From Lysobacteraceae bacterium (GTDB lineage: Bacteria > Pseudomonadota > Gammaproteobacteria > Steroidobacterales > Steroidobacteraceae), in the NCBI GenBank assembly GCA_012516015.1, contig JAAYXG010000507.1, positions 1-7,496 of the forward strand: a stretch of DNA of 7,496 nucleotides, read 5' to 3'. Shown in pieces: positions 1 to 5,347 of the stretch. Under the pieces are notes generated by a model. That model was not told where the DNA came from and did not search any database. It saw only the letters and a program-made list of their open reading frames with translations. The position numbers and the translations under genes are program-made. The first letter of the stretch is position 1, and each line of letters opens with the position of its first letter.

Positions 1-14
1 CAGAAGCAAGCAGC

Positions 15-34
15 GTAGGCTGCATCCGACCTAC
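15..34. repeat. short inverted repeat over the 3' end of the lipoprotein gene
   Basis: GTAGG at 15-19 is complementary to CCTAC at 30-34, with a 10-base loop. On the minus strand this arm contains the TAG stop codon of the lipoprotein gene, so a hairpin would form right at the end of its mRNA. No T-run follows on the minus strand, and a stem of only five pairs is weak for a terminator. It may be the edge of a longer element cut off by the window. Confidence 0.2.
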
Positions 35-972
35 TTCGGCGTGAGGGGCACGCCGGCCCATCTCAGCACCGCGAGCGACACGTCTTGTTCGCGACGTAGC
101 TTTTTCATGAGCTCGATGCGCTCAGCCGACATCTTCTCGCGTTCCAGTTGCTGCTCGAGGAGCACGCGCGCAGTGTCGTGCTGATAGCTCAGGACCGCAG
201 CATGCTCCGCGAGCGCGATGATCGCAGGCGAATCGTCGCCCGCAGCGCGCTGTGCGATGCCGATGCCGACGGCTTCGGCCGCATATGTATCGCCTTGTTG
301 CAGAACTCGAGCGATGTTGCGGCAACGCTCGGCGACCGTCGCGTTGCGAGTGCGCTCATGGCTGCACGCATTCGCGAGTCCCGTAAACGAAGGCACTGCG
401 ACTGCCGATAGCCATGTCGAGGCATCGTTGATCGCGTTCGTTAGAGGACCGTTCAGTATCCTCGGTGCAGGCTGTTGCGCCTGCGTGCTCAACGCGAGCG
501 CCGCTTCGGAGAGCAAAGCGTTCCAATACACGTCGAAACGGGTTTCACGGCTCAACGCTTCCAGGATCTGCGTCGCGGCCGCATCGTCCCCGCGCCCTTG
601 CGCGCGCGCAAGAGGGCCCATCCACACGACGCCGTTACCCGGGTCCAGTTTTCGCAAGCGAGCTTCGTACACCGCGGGATCGCAACGAGGTACGTCGGGG
701 CACAAACGGATGGCGAGCCATACGAGCTCCTTGCGGTCGGGGTCTTGCTCGAGCGCGCGTCGTACGTGAGCGAACGCTCGCGCAGGGTCGCGCTCGACTT
801 GTGAAGCTCGGAGCGCCGCGACGATCGCTGCGCCGTGCGACATCGACGTGCTCGCGGAGGTTCGTGGCGGTGCGGGGGCGGCGCTCGGCTCTTCCCGAGG
901 CGGACTCGTACCGCACCCCGCGAACAGGGCGATCGCGGCGATGGCGAGTGTCAGAGTGTGGGCTAGTCGCAT
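31..972 (-). CDS. helical, TPR-like lipoprotein of unknown function
   Basis: A 313-residue protein with a lipoprotein signal: Met-Arg start, hydrophobic stretch at residues 7-19 and lipobox FAGC with the lipidated Cys at 20. A Pro/Ala/Ser-rich linker (about 22-45) leads into an all-helical body. Residues about 47-160 resemble tetratricopeptide-type repeats: alternating amphipathic helices, an 'RALEQDPDR' turn at 72-80 and a 'KLDPGNGVVW' turn at 108-117. Cysteine pairs at 91/97 and 203/217 could form disulphides in the periplasm. The C-terminal third is charged and helical (about 264-297). The residue after Cys20 is Gly, not Asp, which favours outer-membrane delivery if Lol sorting applies. 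The ATG has no clear Shine-Dalgarno sequence (only a TTGGG stretch close by). It is transcribed away from the LiaF/LytTR operon and shares its upstream region. I recognise similar hypothetical proteins in Xanthomonadales but no assigned function; scaffold or chaperone-like binding is only a guess from the repeats. Confidence 0.85.
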   Translation of the reverse strand: MRLAHTLTLAIAAIALFAGCGTSPPREEPSAAPAPPRTSASTSMSHGAAIVAALRASQVERDPARAFAHVRRALEQDPDRKELVWLAIRLCPDVPRCDPAVYEARLRKLDPGNGVVWMGPLARAQGRGDDAAATQILEALSRETRFDVYWNALLSEAALALSTQAQQPAPRILNGPLTNAINDASTWLSAVAVPSFTGLANACSHERTRNATVAERCRNIARVLQQGDTYAAEAVGIGIAQRAAGDDSPAIIALAEHAAVLSYQHDTARVLLEQQLEREKMSAERIELMKKLRREQDVSLAVLRWAGVPLTPK

Positions 973-1029
973 CGCCCAAGTTTAGCGCTCGGACACCGGG
1001 AGACGGGAGGCAGGCGGCGCCTAGCGCCT

Positions 1030-1059
1030 TTCGCCGGTCCCCACCTGCGGTTCGCCGGT
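1030..1059 (+). promoter_or_regulatory. 9-bp direct repeat with 21-bp period, candidate LytTR-type operator
   Basis: TTCGCCGGT occurs exactly at 1030-1038 and again at 1051-1059, leaving a 12-base spacer, so the copies sit two helical turns apart on the same DNA face. LytTR-domain regulators (for example AgrA and ComE) are known to bind pairs of about 9-bp direct repeats with about 12-bp spacing, and this operon encodes a LytTR regulator. The pair lies 58 bases from the lipoprotein start and 131 bases from the operon start. An alternative reading is an imperfect inverted repeat over 1042-1060 (CACC-T-GCG and CGC-C-GGTG) that includes the second copy. Coincidence in GC-rich DNA is possible. 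Confidence 0.4.
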
Positions 1060-1167
1060 GATCTCTGGATCGGGGCGGGCGGCGCACGTAACGTACGAGC
1101 CAACCGAAAGGCAGCCCTCAGGCACAGAGCTCCCGGTGTGTTCCGCCCCTCCTGAAATCCCCCATTC

Positions 1168-1180
1168 CCACGAGTCGTGG
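1168..1180. promoter_or_regulatory. 13-bp perfect palindrome just before the operon's ribosome binding site
   Basis: CCACGA-G-TCGTGG is a perfect palindrome around one central base. It ends 10 bases before the ATG at 1191 and directly precedes the GAGG motif (1182-1185) that serves that start. It could be an operator for a dimeric repressor near the transcription start. As RNA it could fold into a 5-bp hairpin next to the ribosome binding site. Which of these, if either, cannot be told from sequence. Confidence 0.35.
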
Positions 1181-1190
1181 CGAGGCGGCT

Positions 1191-1565
1191 ATGGCTAACA
1201 AGAGTACGTCGCCGCATCAGCCTGGGCTCTTGCTCGGTATCATATTGATCTCGCTCGGGGGCGTGCTGCTTGCGCTCAAGTTGGGCGTCACACTGCCGTG
1301 GCACCTGTGGAAGTACTTTCCCGTGCCGCTCATCGTCATAGGTCTCTGGGGACTCGTGCACCCGAATCGATTCGTCGACCGGATGGGCGGTTTGTGGTTT
1401 CTTACTGCGGGCATCTACTGTTTGATCGGCCAGTTCAAATTGTTCGGGCTCGACTGGTGGAGTGCGTGGCCGGTGTACGTGATCGCCGCCGGCATTGCGG
1501 TAATGATCGACCGCAGCCCTCACATTTGCTCGAGACACGGGCAGCGAAACGACGGTGAGGCATGA
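1191..1565 (+). CDS. small LiaI/LiaF-like four-helix membrane protein
   Basis: A 124-residue integral membrane protein matching the LiaI-LiaF-like transmembrane region (formerly DUF5668). The hallmark 'GLLLGIILISLGGVLLALKLG' type helix is at about 12-31, followed by helices at about 43-57, 66-82 and 92-106. Short loops carry the recurrent aromatic/proline pattern ('WKYFPVPLIVIGLWGL', 'WWSAWPVYVIAAGI') that marks these modules as duplicated two-helix units. There is no soluble domain; the tail is a short polar stretch. The ATG at 1191 follows a GAGG motif at 1182-1185, five bases upstream. Its TGA overlaps the ATG of the next gene in an ATGA junction, implying translational coupling. As first gene of the operon it probably partners the LiaF-like protein in the inner membrane. 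By analogy with LiaI, it may anchor or sense envelope stress; this is inference. Confidence 0.85.
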   Translation: MANKSTSPHQPGLLLGIILISLGGVLLALKLGVTLPWHLWKYFPVPLIVIGLWGLVHPNRFVDRMGGLWFLTAGIYCLIGQFKLFGLDWWSAWPVYVIAAGIAVMIDRSPHICSRHGQRNDGEA

Positions 1566-2356
1566 GCGATTCGCAGCACCGGGCGCCGCTTTCCACTCGT
1601 CTCGTCCTTGGCGCCATCATCATCGCCATCGGCGTGCTGTTCCTGCTCGGCAATCTCGGTTGGGTGGATGCGCGATGGTTGGTAGGCGCGTTGTGGCCGC
1701 TCGCACTCGTCGTCGTGGGCGTCGGGATGCTGCGAGACCCGCGTCAGCGCAAAGGCAATCCGTGGCCGTGGGTCATCATCACCGTCGGTGTCTGGATCTT
1801 CGCCGACAACATGGACTGGATCGCGGTCAATGTCTGGGACCTCATCGTTCCTGCCATCCTCGTGTACATCGGCGCGAATCTCATCTATCGATCCGGTGGG
1901 AAGTCTCATTCATCCAAGCACGAGGCGAGCGGCAGCGAGAATCCTGACGCTGTCTCGAACGCAGCGCCGTCGCAAAGCGAGAATGTTCGCGAGCAGCTGC
2001 GGTTACCGCACGCTGAAAAGGCTCCCGAGTTCATCCGTTCTTTTGCTTTCATGTCCTACTGCGACCTTCATCCGGTCATGCAGCCGGTGCGCGGCGGCGA
2101 CTTGAGCGCCGTGCTGGGAGGCATCAAGCTCGATCTGCGCGACTCCAGTTTGGAGGGAGACGAGGCGGTCCTGGACGTATTTACGTTCTGGGGCGGGATC
2201 GAGATTCTCGTGCCGCCCGATTGGACGATATCGAACAAGGTGACGACGTTGATCGGCGGCTTCGTGGATAGCCGCAGACCCACGAAGGTGATCCCCACCA
2301 AAACGCTCGTCATCCGCGGGTTCAATCTGATGAGCGGCATCGAAGTCAAGAACTGA
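1562..2356 (+). CDS. LiaF-like membrane protein with cytoplasmic LiaF C-terminal domain
   Basis: A 264-residue protein. Four membrane helices (about 13-30, 40-57, 67-80, 91-108) form a LiaI-LiaF-like module homologous in style to the preceding gene. A Ser/Glu-rich linker (about 112-145) follows, then a LiaF-like C-terminal domain (formerly DUF2154, 'cell wall-active antibiotics response') at about 155-264. The beta-rich signature is clear: 'RGGDLSAVLGGIKLDLRD' at 177-193, 'AVLDVFTFWGGIEILVP' at 202-218, 'IGGFVDSR' at 231-238 and the terminal 'LMSGIEVKN'. In Bacillus, LiaF represses the LiaS kinase until the envelope is stressed; here the next gene is also a sensor kinase, so the same inhibitory or sensing role is likely. 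The ATG at 1562 overlaps the previous stop by four bases and has GGTGAGG just upstream. It ends two bases before the kinase start. Confidence 0.88.
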   Translation: MSDSQHRAPLSTRLVLGAIIIAIGVLFLLGNLGWVDARWLVGALWPLALVVVGVGMLRDPRQRKGNPWPWVIITVGVWIFADNMDWIAVNVWDLIVPAILVYIGANLIYRSGGKSHSSKHEASGSENPDAVSNAAPSQSENVREQLRLPHAEKAPEFIRSFAFMSYCDLHPVMQPVRGGDLSAVLGGIKLDLRDSSLEGDEAVLDVFTFWGGIEILVPPDWTISNKVTTLIGGFVDSRRPTKVIPTKTLVIRGFNLMSGIEVKN

Positions 2357-2358
2357 CG

Positions 2359-3447
2359 ATGCATCCCATCCTCACACGACGCAGCCGCCTGTTGCTCTAC
2401 CTGGGAGTGTGGGTCGTCTTCGGCCTCTTGATCGCGGTCGTGTTGATCTATGGCGGCAGAGCGCCGACGGAATGGGCGCTCGAGTTCGCGGTGCCGCTTG
2501 CCCTATTGCTCGGGATGCAGTCGCTGTCCTTCTGGTATCTCGTTCAGTCGATGCCGCCGGGCACACCGTTGCCGCGCATGGCGCTCTCGTGGTTTGGCGC
2601 CGGCATGATCGCGCTGCTGCTCTGGCTCGCCGCGGCATACGGTTGGGCGATTTGGTTGCTGGATCCGGGCGAGCGATATCCGGAAGCGGCGATGGGCACG
2701 ATTCCGCTGCTCGTCTTTGCAGGCGCGATCGGCATTTCGCTCGCGGTGCTCGGGCACTATCTCGCCGGCGCCTTCCAGCGCTCACGCGCCGCCGAGCGCC
2801 GCGCGCTCGAGTTGCAGGTGTACGCGCGCGAAGCCGAGCTCAAATCGCTGCGTGCGCAGCTCGATCCGCACTTCCTGTTCAACAGCCTGAATTCCGTCGC
2901 GGCGCTCATCGGTCAAGATGCCGCCGCCGCGCGTCAAATGTGCTTTCTCATGGCGCAGTTCTTCCGCAAGAGCCTGACGCTCGCGCGCGAGCAGGCGATT
3001 CCGCTCGAAGAAGAGATCTCGCTCGTCGAGACGTTTCTCGCCATCGAACGAGTTCGCTTCGGCGACCGGTTGCGCTCGCGTTTCGACGTGTCGGATGAGG
3101 TGCGCCAAGTCTCCGTGCCGCCGCTCGTGTTGCAGCCGCTCGTCGAGAATGCGGTACATCACGGCGTTGCGCATCTGCTGGAAGGCGGCGAGGTTTGCGT
3201 AACGGCGCGACGCAGCAACGGCCTGCTCGAGATCATCGTCGAGAATCCCTGCGATCCGGATCGACCGCCGTCGCGCGGTACTGGCATGGGCATCGCGAAC
3301 GTGCGCTCTCGCGTGGAAACACTCTGCGGCAATCGTGCGAGCGTCGATGTCGATGCCAAAGAGGATCATTTCCGTGTCTCGATACTACTGCCCGCGACAG
3401 GTACCGGTGAAATCTCGGAGCAGCGCATCGGAGAAGCGCATGCGTGA
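2359..3447 (+). CDS. LytS/YehU-type sensor histidine kinase
   Basis: A 362-residue inner-membrane kinase of the LytS/YehU (His_kinase family) class. Four membrane helices span about 10-30, 42-62, 74-101 and 114-136, with hardly any periplasmic loop, so it likely senses within the membrane or through partner proteins. A short coiled region (about 140-165) leads to the phosphoacceptor motif 'LRAQLDPHFLFNSLNSV', with His171 phosphorylated. The ATP-binding domain has the N box 'LVLQPLVENAVHHG' (Asn264) and G box 'RGTGMGIANVRSRVE' (307-320). Length and architecture are normal for the class. It starts two bases after the LiaF-like gene with no strong Shine-Dalgarno motif, consistent with translational coupling, and is followed after 57 bases by its cognate LytTR regulator. 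A LytS-family kinase next to LiaF-like proteins, instead of the NarL-type LiaS kinase, is the notable point of the operon. Confidence 0.92.
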   Translation: MHPILTRRSRLLLYLGVWVVFGLLIAVVLIYGGRAPTEWALEFAVPLALLLGMQSLSFWYLVQSMPPGTPLPRMALSWFGAGMIALLLWLAAAYGWAIWLLDPGERYPEAAMGTIPLLVFAGAIGISLAVLGHYLAGAFQRSRAAERRALELQVYAREAELKSLRAQLDPHFLFNSLNSVAALIGQDAAAARQMCFLMAQFFRKSLTLAREQAIPLEEEISLVETFLAIERVRFGDRLRSRFDVSDEVRQVSVPPLVLQPLVENAVHHGVAHLLEGGEVCVTARRSNGLLEIIVENPCDPDRPPSRGTGMGIANVRSRVETLCGNRASVDVDAKEDHFRVSILLPATGTGEISEQRIGEAHA

Positions 3448-3492
3448 GCACGAGCACATGGTATGCCCGACGGGCTCCAGCGTCAGTGTGAT

Positions 3493-3497
3493 GGAGG
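3493..3497 (+). promoter_or_regulatory. ribosome binding site that fixes the GTG start of the response regulator
   Basis: GGAGG lies seven bases before the GTG at 3505. The upstream in-frame ATG at 3463 has no such motif and would add 14 residues before the canonical receiver beta-strand, so GTG 3505 is preferred. Confidence 0.65.
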
Positions 3498-3504
3498 GAA
3501 AGCC

Positions 3505-4245
3505 GTGCGTGTGTTGATCGTAGATGACGAGATGCTCGCACGCTCGATACTGAGCGAACATTTGATGAAGATCCCGGAGATCGAGATCGTCGGGCAGGCC
3601 GCGAATGGCTTCGAGGCGGTGAAGCTTGCCGAGGAGCTGAGCCCGGATCTCATCTTCCTCGACATTCAAATGCCGAAACTTTCCGGCTTCGAGGTGTTGG
3701 AGCTCTTGGGCGAGCGTGCGCCCGCCGTCATCTTCACGACGGCCTACGACGAGTACGCGCTACGGGCCTTCGAGGTGCACGCGGTGGACTATTTGCTCAA
3801 GCCGGTCGAGCCGCCGCGATTAGCCGCTGCGGTGGATCGGGCGCGCGAGCGGTTGCGCGCGAAAACACCGCCGCCGTCGGCGCGGGAGCTCGCGCTTGCG
3901 GCGCGTCCCCCGGGACGAAGCCTGGAGCGCATCCTCATCCGCCAGGAAGGGCGTGTGCACGTGCTGCCCGTCGACCGCATCGATTTCATCGAGGCGCAAG
4001 ACGACTATTTGTCGTTCGCCGTGGGCGGCAAGCGCCTGCGCAAGCAGCAGACGATGACCGACATCGAAAGTCAGCTCGACCCGACCCGCTTCGTGCGCAT
4101 CCATCGCTCGTTCATCATGAACGTCGAGCGGCTCGCACGCATCGATCTTTACGGCAAGGACAGCTGGCTCGCGATTCTGTCCGACGGCACGAAGTTGCCG
4201 ATGTCGCGGACCGGACACGCGAGGTTGAAGGAGCTGATTGGGTGA
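3505..4245 (+). CDS. LytTR-family response regulator
   Basis: A 246-residue DNA-binding response regulator in the cytoplasm. The receiver domain (about 1-118) begins 'RVLIVDDE' with acidic residues Asp7/Asp8. The phosphoacceptor is Asp53 in 'FLDIQMP', the switch Thr79 is in 'FTTAYDEYA' and the invariant Lys99 is in 'DYLLKPV'. A Pro/Ala-rich linker (about 119-138) joins a LytTR domain (about 140-246) with the family pattern 'RILIRQEGRVHVLPVDRIDFIEAQ.DYLSF' and 'RFVRIHRSFIMNVERL'. It should be phosphorylated by the kinase encoded 57 bases upstream and bind direct-repeat DNA; a matching 9-bp repeat pair lies upstream of the operon at 1030-1059. The GTG start is chosen because GGAGG precedes it and because it places the first receiver strand at the N-terminus. 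An ATG at 3463 is a less likely alternative. It is the last gene of the compact four-gene set. Confidence 0.92.
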   Translation: MRVLIVDDEMLARSILSEHLMKIPEIEIVGQAANGFEAVKLAEELSPDLIFLDIQMPKLSGFEVLELLGERAPAVIFTTAYDEYALRAFEVHAVDYLLKPVEPPRLAAAVDRARERLRAKTPPPSARELALAARPPGRSLERILIRQEGRVHVLPVDRIDFIEAQDDYLSFAVGGKRLRKQQTMTDIESQLDPTRFVRIHRSFIMNVERLARIDLYGKDSWLAILSDGTKLPMSRTGHARLKELIG

Positions 4246-4261
4246 CCGCCGATCAGTGAGA

Positions 4262-4311
4262 GTGACGCGTGACGAGAAAACAAGAGCCTTTTCTTGCGCA
4301 TCATTCGTCAC
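4262..4311. repeat. tandem GTGACG with distal inverted copy, after the response regulator gene
   Basis: GTGACG occurs at 4262-4267 and 4269-4274 (7-base period). The second copy, extended to GTGACGA (4269-4275), is perfectly inverted as TCGTCAC at 4305-4311. Inside lies a smaller stem, CAAGA 4281-4285 with TCTTG 4292-4296 around a 6-base loop. The transcript could fold into a two-tier hairpin that terminates or attenuates read-through from the LytTR operon into the DUF4342 gene, but no T-run follows. Alternatively the GTGACG half-sites are operators for the DUF4342 promoter. Confidence 0.35.
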
Positions 4312-4330
4312 ACGGCACAAAGCTGCTCTG

Positions 4331-4335
4331 AGGAG
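4331..4335 (+). promoter_or_regulatory. ribosome binding site that fixes the ATG start of the DUF4342 gene
   Basis: AGGAG sits eight bases before the ATG at 4344. It overlaps the upstream in-frame GTG at 4335, so that GTG, three codons earlier, cannot use it and is unlikely to be the start. Confidence 0.65.
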
Positions 4336-4343
4336 TGCACGCT

Positions 4344-4619
4344 ATGACCGATCCCAATTCCAACCCGAACACCGAAGAGTTCCAATTCAGCGGCGATACG
4401 CTGCTCGCAAAGATCAAGGAGATCATCCGCGAGGGCAACATTCGCCGTGTCGTGATCAAGAACGAAGAAGGCAAGGTGCTCATAGACATCCCGCTCGCGG
4501 TCGGCGTCGTCGGCACATTGCTGGCGCCGCAGTTGGCGGCGATCGGGGCAATTGCCGCCCTCGTGATGCGTGGCTCGATTCTCATCGAGAAGCAACCGCC
4601 GGACACGCCGGAGTCGTAA
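4344..4619 (+). CDS. DUF4342 domain protein
   Basis: A 91-residue protein made up almost entirely of a DUF4342 domain. After a polar Asn/Pro-rich start (1-10) comes 'EEFQFSGDTLLAKIKEIIREGNIRRVVIKNEEGKVLIDIPL', then a hydrophobic Gly/Ala-rich segment (about 52-75, 'AVGVVGTLLAPQLAAIGAIAALV') and a closing strand 'SILIEK'. The family is widespread and its function is not established. The hydrophobic segment is long enough for one membrane helix or a buried hairpin, so membrane association is possible. There are no cysteines or obvious catalytic residues. It follows the LytTR regulator by 98 bases on the same strand, beyond an inverted repeat, so it may be co-transcribed or have its own promoter. 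A tie to envelope stress is suggested only by position. Confidence 0.85.
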   Translation: MTDPNSNPNTEEFQFSGDTLLAKIKEIIREGNIRRVVIKNEEGKVLIDIPLAVGVVGTLLAPQLAAIGAIAALVMRGSILIEKQPPDTPES

Positions 4620-4622
4620 ACG

Positions 4623-4643
4623 GAGCACAGTGGGCCCATGCTC
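4623..4643. terminator. weak inverted repeat after the DUF4342 gene
   Basis: GAGCA at 4623-4627 pairs with TGCTC at 4639-4643, and the loop contains the palindrome TGGGCCCA (4631-4638). It begins four bases after the DUF4342 stop, where a terminator would be expected, but no T-run follows and the stem is short. Termination here is only a possibility. Confidence 0.2.
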
Positions 4644-4647
4644 TCGT

Positions 4648-4677
4648 GGAACCGCCTAGCGCACGCATCAGTATAGA
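4648..4677 (+). promoter_or_regulatory. possible promoter for the DUF4136-like lipoprotein gene
   Basis: TATAGA at 4672-4677 resembles a -10 box (four of six matches to TATAAT). GGAACC at 4648-4653 lies 18 bases upstream; it is a poor sigma-70 -35 box but close to the GGAAC core of envelope-stress (ECF) -35 boxes. The matching ECF -10 is not evident. This is the best candidate in the 149-base spacer 4620-4768, and it remains weak. Confidence 0.2.
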
Positions 4678-4768
4678 AGGACGATCTCACGCTTATTGCG
4701 TTCGCGTGCAAAGCCGCTACAGGCGTTTCGGCATGCCATCCCGATCCGGTCAGGAGCGATCGACACTT

Positions 4769-5302
4769 ATGCGCATCAATCTCAGACTCATATCCTGCGC
4801 GCTGCTGATGGTGCTCGTCGGGTGCGCCGCGAGCTCTTCTCAAGTTCGCGTGGACCAAGCGGCGGACGTGGACCTCACGCGTTGTCGGACGTTCGACTGG
4901 CTGCCGCAGACGAGCGATGCCGCCTCGCTCACCGATCAGCGGGTCCGCGCCGCGGCGCTCGCGACGCTCGAGCGCAAGGGCTACTCGCTCTCGACGGACG
5001 AGCCGGATTGTCGCATCAGCTACGTGTTCGCAACGTACGAACGTCCGCAGGAGAAACCGCGCGTCGGTGTCGGTGCCGGCGGCGGCTCGCGCGGCATCGG
5101 CGGCGGCATCGGCGTCAGTCTGCCGGTCGGCAGGCGCGATCGCTTCGGCGGCACGCTCACGCTCGATGTCATCGATGCCTCGAGGAACGCGCAGGTCTGG
5201 AGCGGCTCGGTGGACGCGTCGTTTCGCGAGCAGGAACTGGGCGAGGAAGAAGCGCGCGTGCTCGTGGAGGAGATCCTGTCGCACTTTCCGGATCGAAAAT
5301 AG
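4769..5302 (+). CDS. DUF4136-like lipoprotein
   Basis: A 177-residue lipoprotein: signal residues 1-18 (Met-Arg start, hydrophobic 'LISCALLMVLVG'), lipobox LVGC with the lipidated Cys at 19, followed by Ala-Ala, which favours outer-membrane sorting. The mature part fits the DUF4136 pattern: 'VDLTRCRTFDWLP' near 34-46, 'DQRVRAAALATLERKGYSLSTDEPDCRISYVF' at about 56-87, a Gly-rich stretch (100-115) and a final 'GTLTLDVIDASRNAQVWSGSVDA' strand pair with a C-terminal helix. Such proteins are periplasm-facing and of unknown function. The frame is open far upstream, but the ATG at 4769 is chosen because the signal peptide begins there and CAGGAG lies 12 bases before it (4751-4756, a rather long spacing). 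Cys39 and Cys81 could form a disulphide. It converges on the dehydrogenase gene with only 19 bases between the two 3' ends. Confidence 0.85.
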   Translation: MRINLRLISCALLMVLVGCAASSSQVRVDQAADVDLTRCRTFDWLPQTSDAASLTDQRVRAAALATLERKGYSLSTDEPDCRISYVFATYERPQEKPRVGVGAGGGSRGIGGGIGVSLPVGRRDRFGGTLTLDVIDASRNAQVWSGSVDASFREQELGEEEARVLVEEILSHFPDRK

Positions 5303-5347
5303 ACCTGGGGACGAGGCGCCGTCACCTCCGCTTTAGCCCCGCCAGGT
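5303..5347. terminator. inverted repeat at the convergent gene junction, possible bidirectional terminator
   Basis: ACCTGG at 5303-5308 is the reverse complement of CCAGGT at 5342-5347. The next bases GG (5309-5310) can pair with CC on the other side past a one-base bulge. A smaller GAGG/CCTC pair (5313-5316, 5325-5328) lies inside. The structure begins right after the lipoprotein stop and overlaps the last codons of the dehydrogenase gene, where a shared terminator would be useful. Neither strand has a T-run, so intrinsic termination is doubtful. Confidence 0.25.

Larger units (their letters stand above)
973..1190. other. divergent intergenic region (two promoters expected)
   Basis: These 218 bases separate the leftward lipoprotein gene from the rightward LiaF/LytTR operon, so they should hold both promoters. 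I see no convincing sigma-70 -35/-10 pair on either strand. What stands out is a 9-bp direct repeat (1030-1038 and 1051-1059) and a 13-bp palindrome at 1168-1180, both listed separately. A short hairpin (GGCGC 1016-1020 with GCGCC 1024-1028, then three T) lies next to the repeat. No reading frame here looks like a gene. Confidence 0.7.

Noticed and set aside
218..769. 183-codon rightward frame opposite the first lipoprotein gene
   Set aside because: Composition (Arg, Ser, Cys) is that of an antisense shadow; the opposite strand has a signal peptide, lipobox and helical repeats.
1016..1031. Short hairpin followed by TTT in the divergent intergenic region, considered as an intrinsic terminator
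   Set aside because: No gene ends there on the plus strand, the stem is only five pairs and the T-run is three bases.
3463..3504. ATG at 3463 as start of the response regulator
   Set aside because: No ribosome binding site, and the extra 14 residues precede the canonical receiver strand; GTG 3505 has GGAGG at the right distance.
4238..4768. Long N-terminal extension of the DUF4136-like lipoprotein frame back to 4238
   Set aside because: It runs through the DUF4342 gene in another frame, and the lipoprotein signal peptide clearly starts at the ATG at 4769.
4301..5284. 327-codon leftward frame opposite the DUF4342 and lipoprotein genes
   Set aside because: Antisense shadow across two real genes and their spacer; Arg/Ala-rich composition and no family signature.
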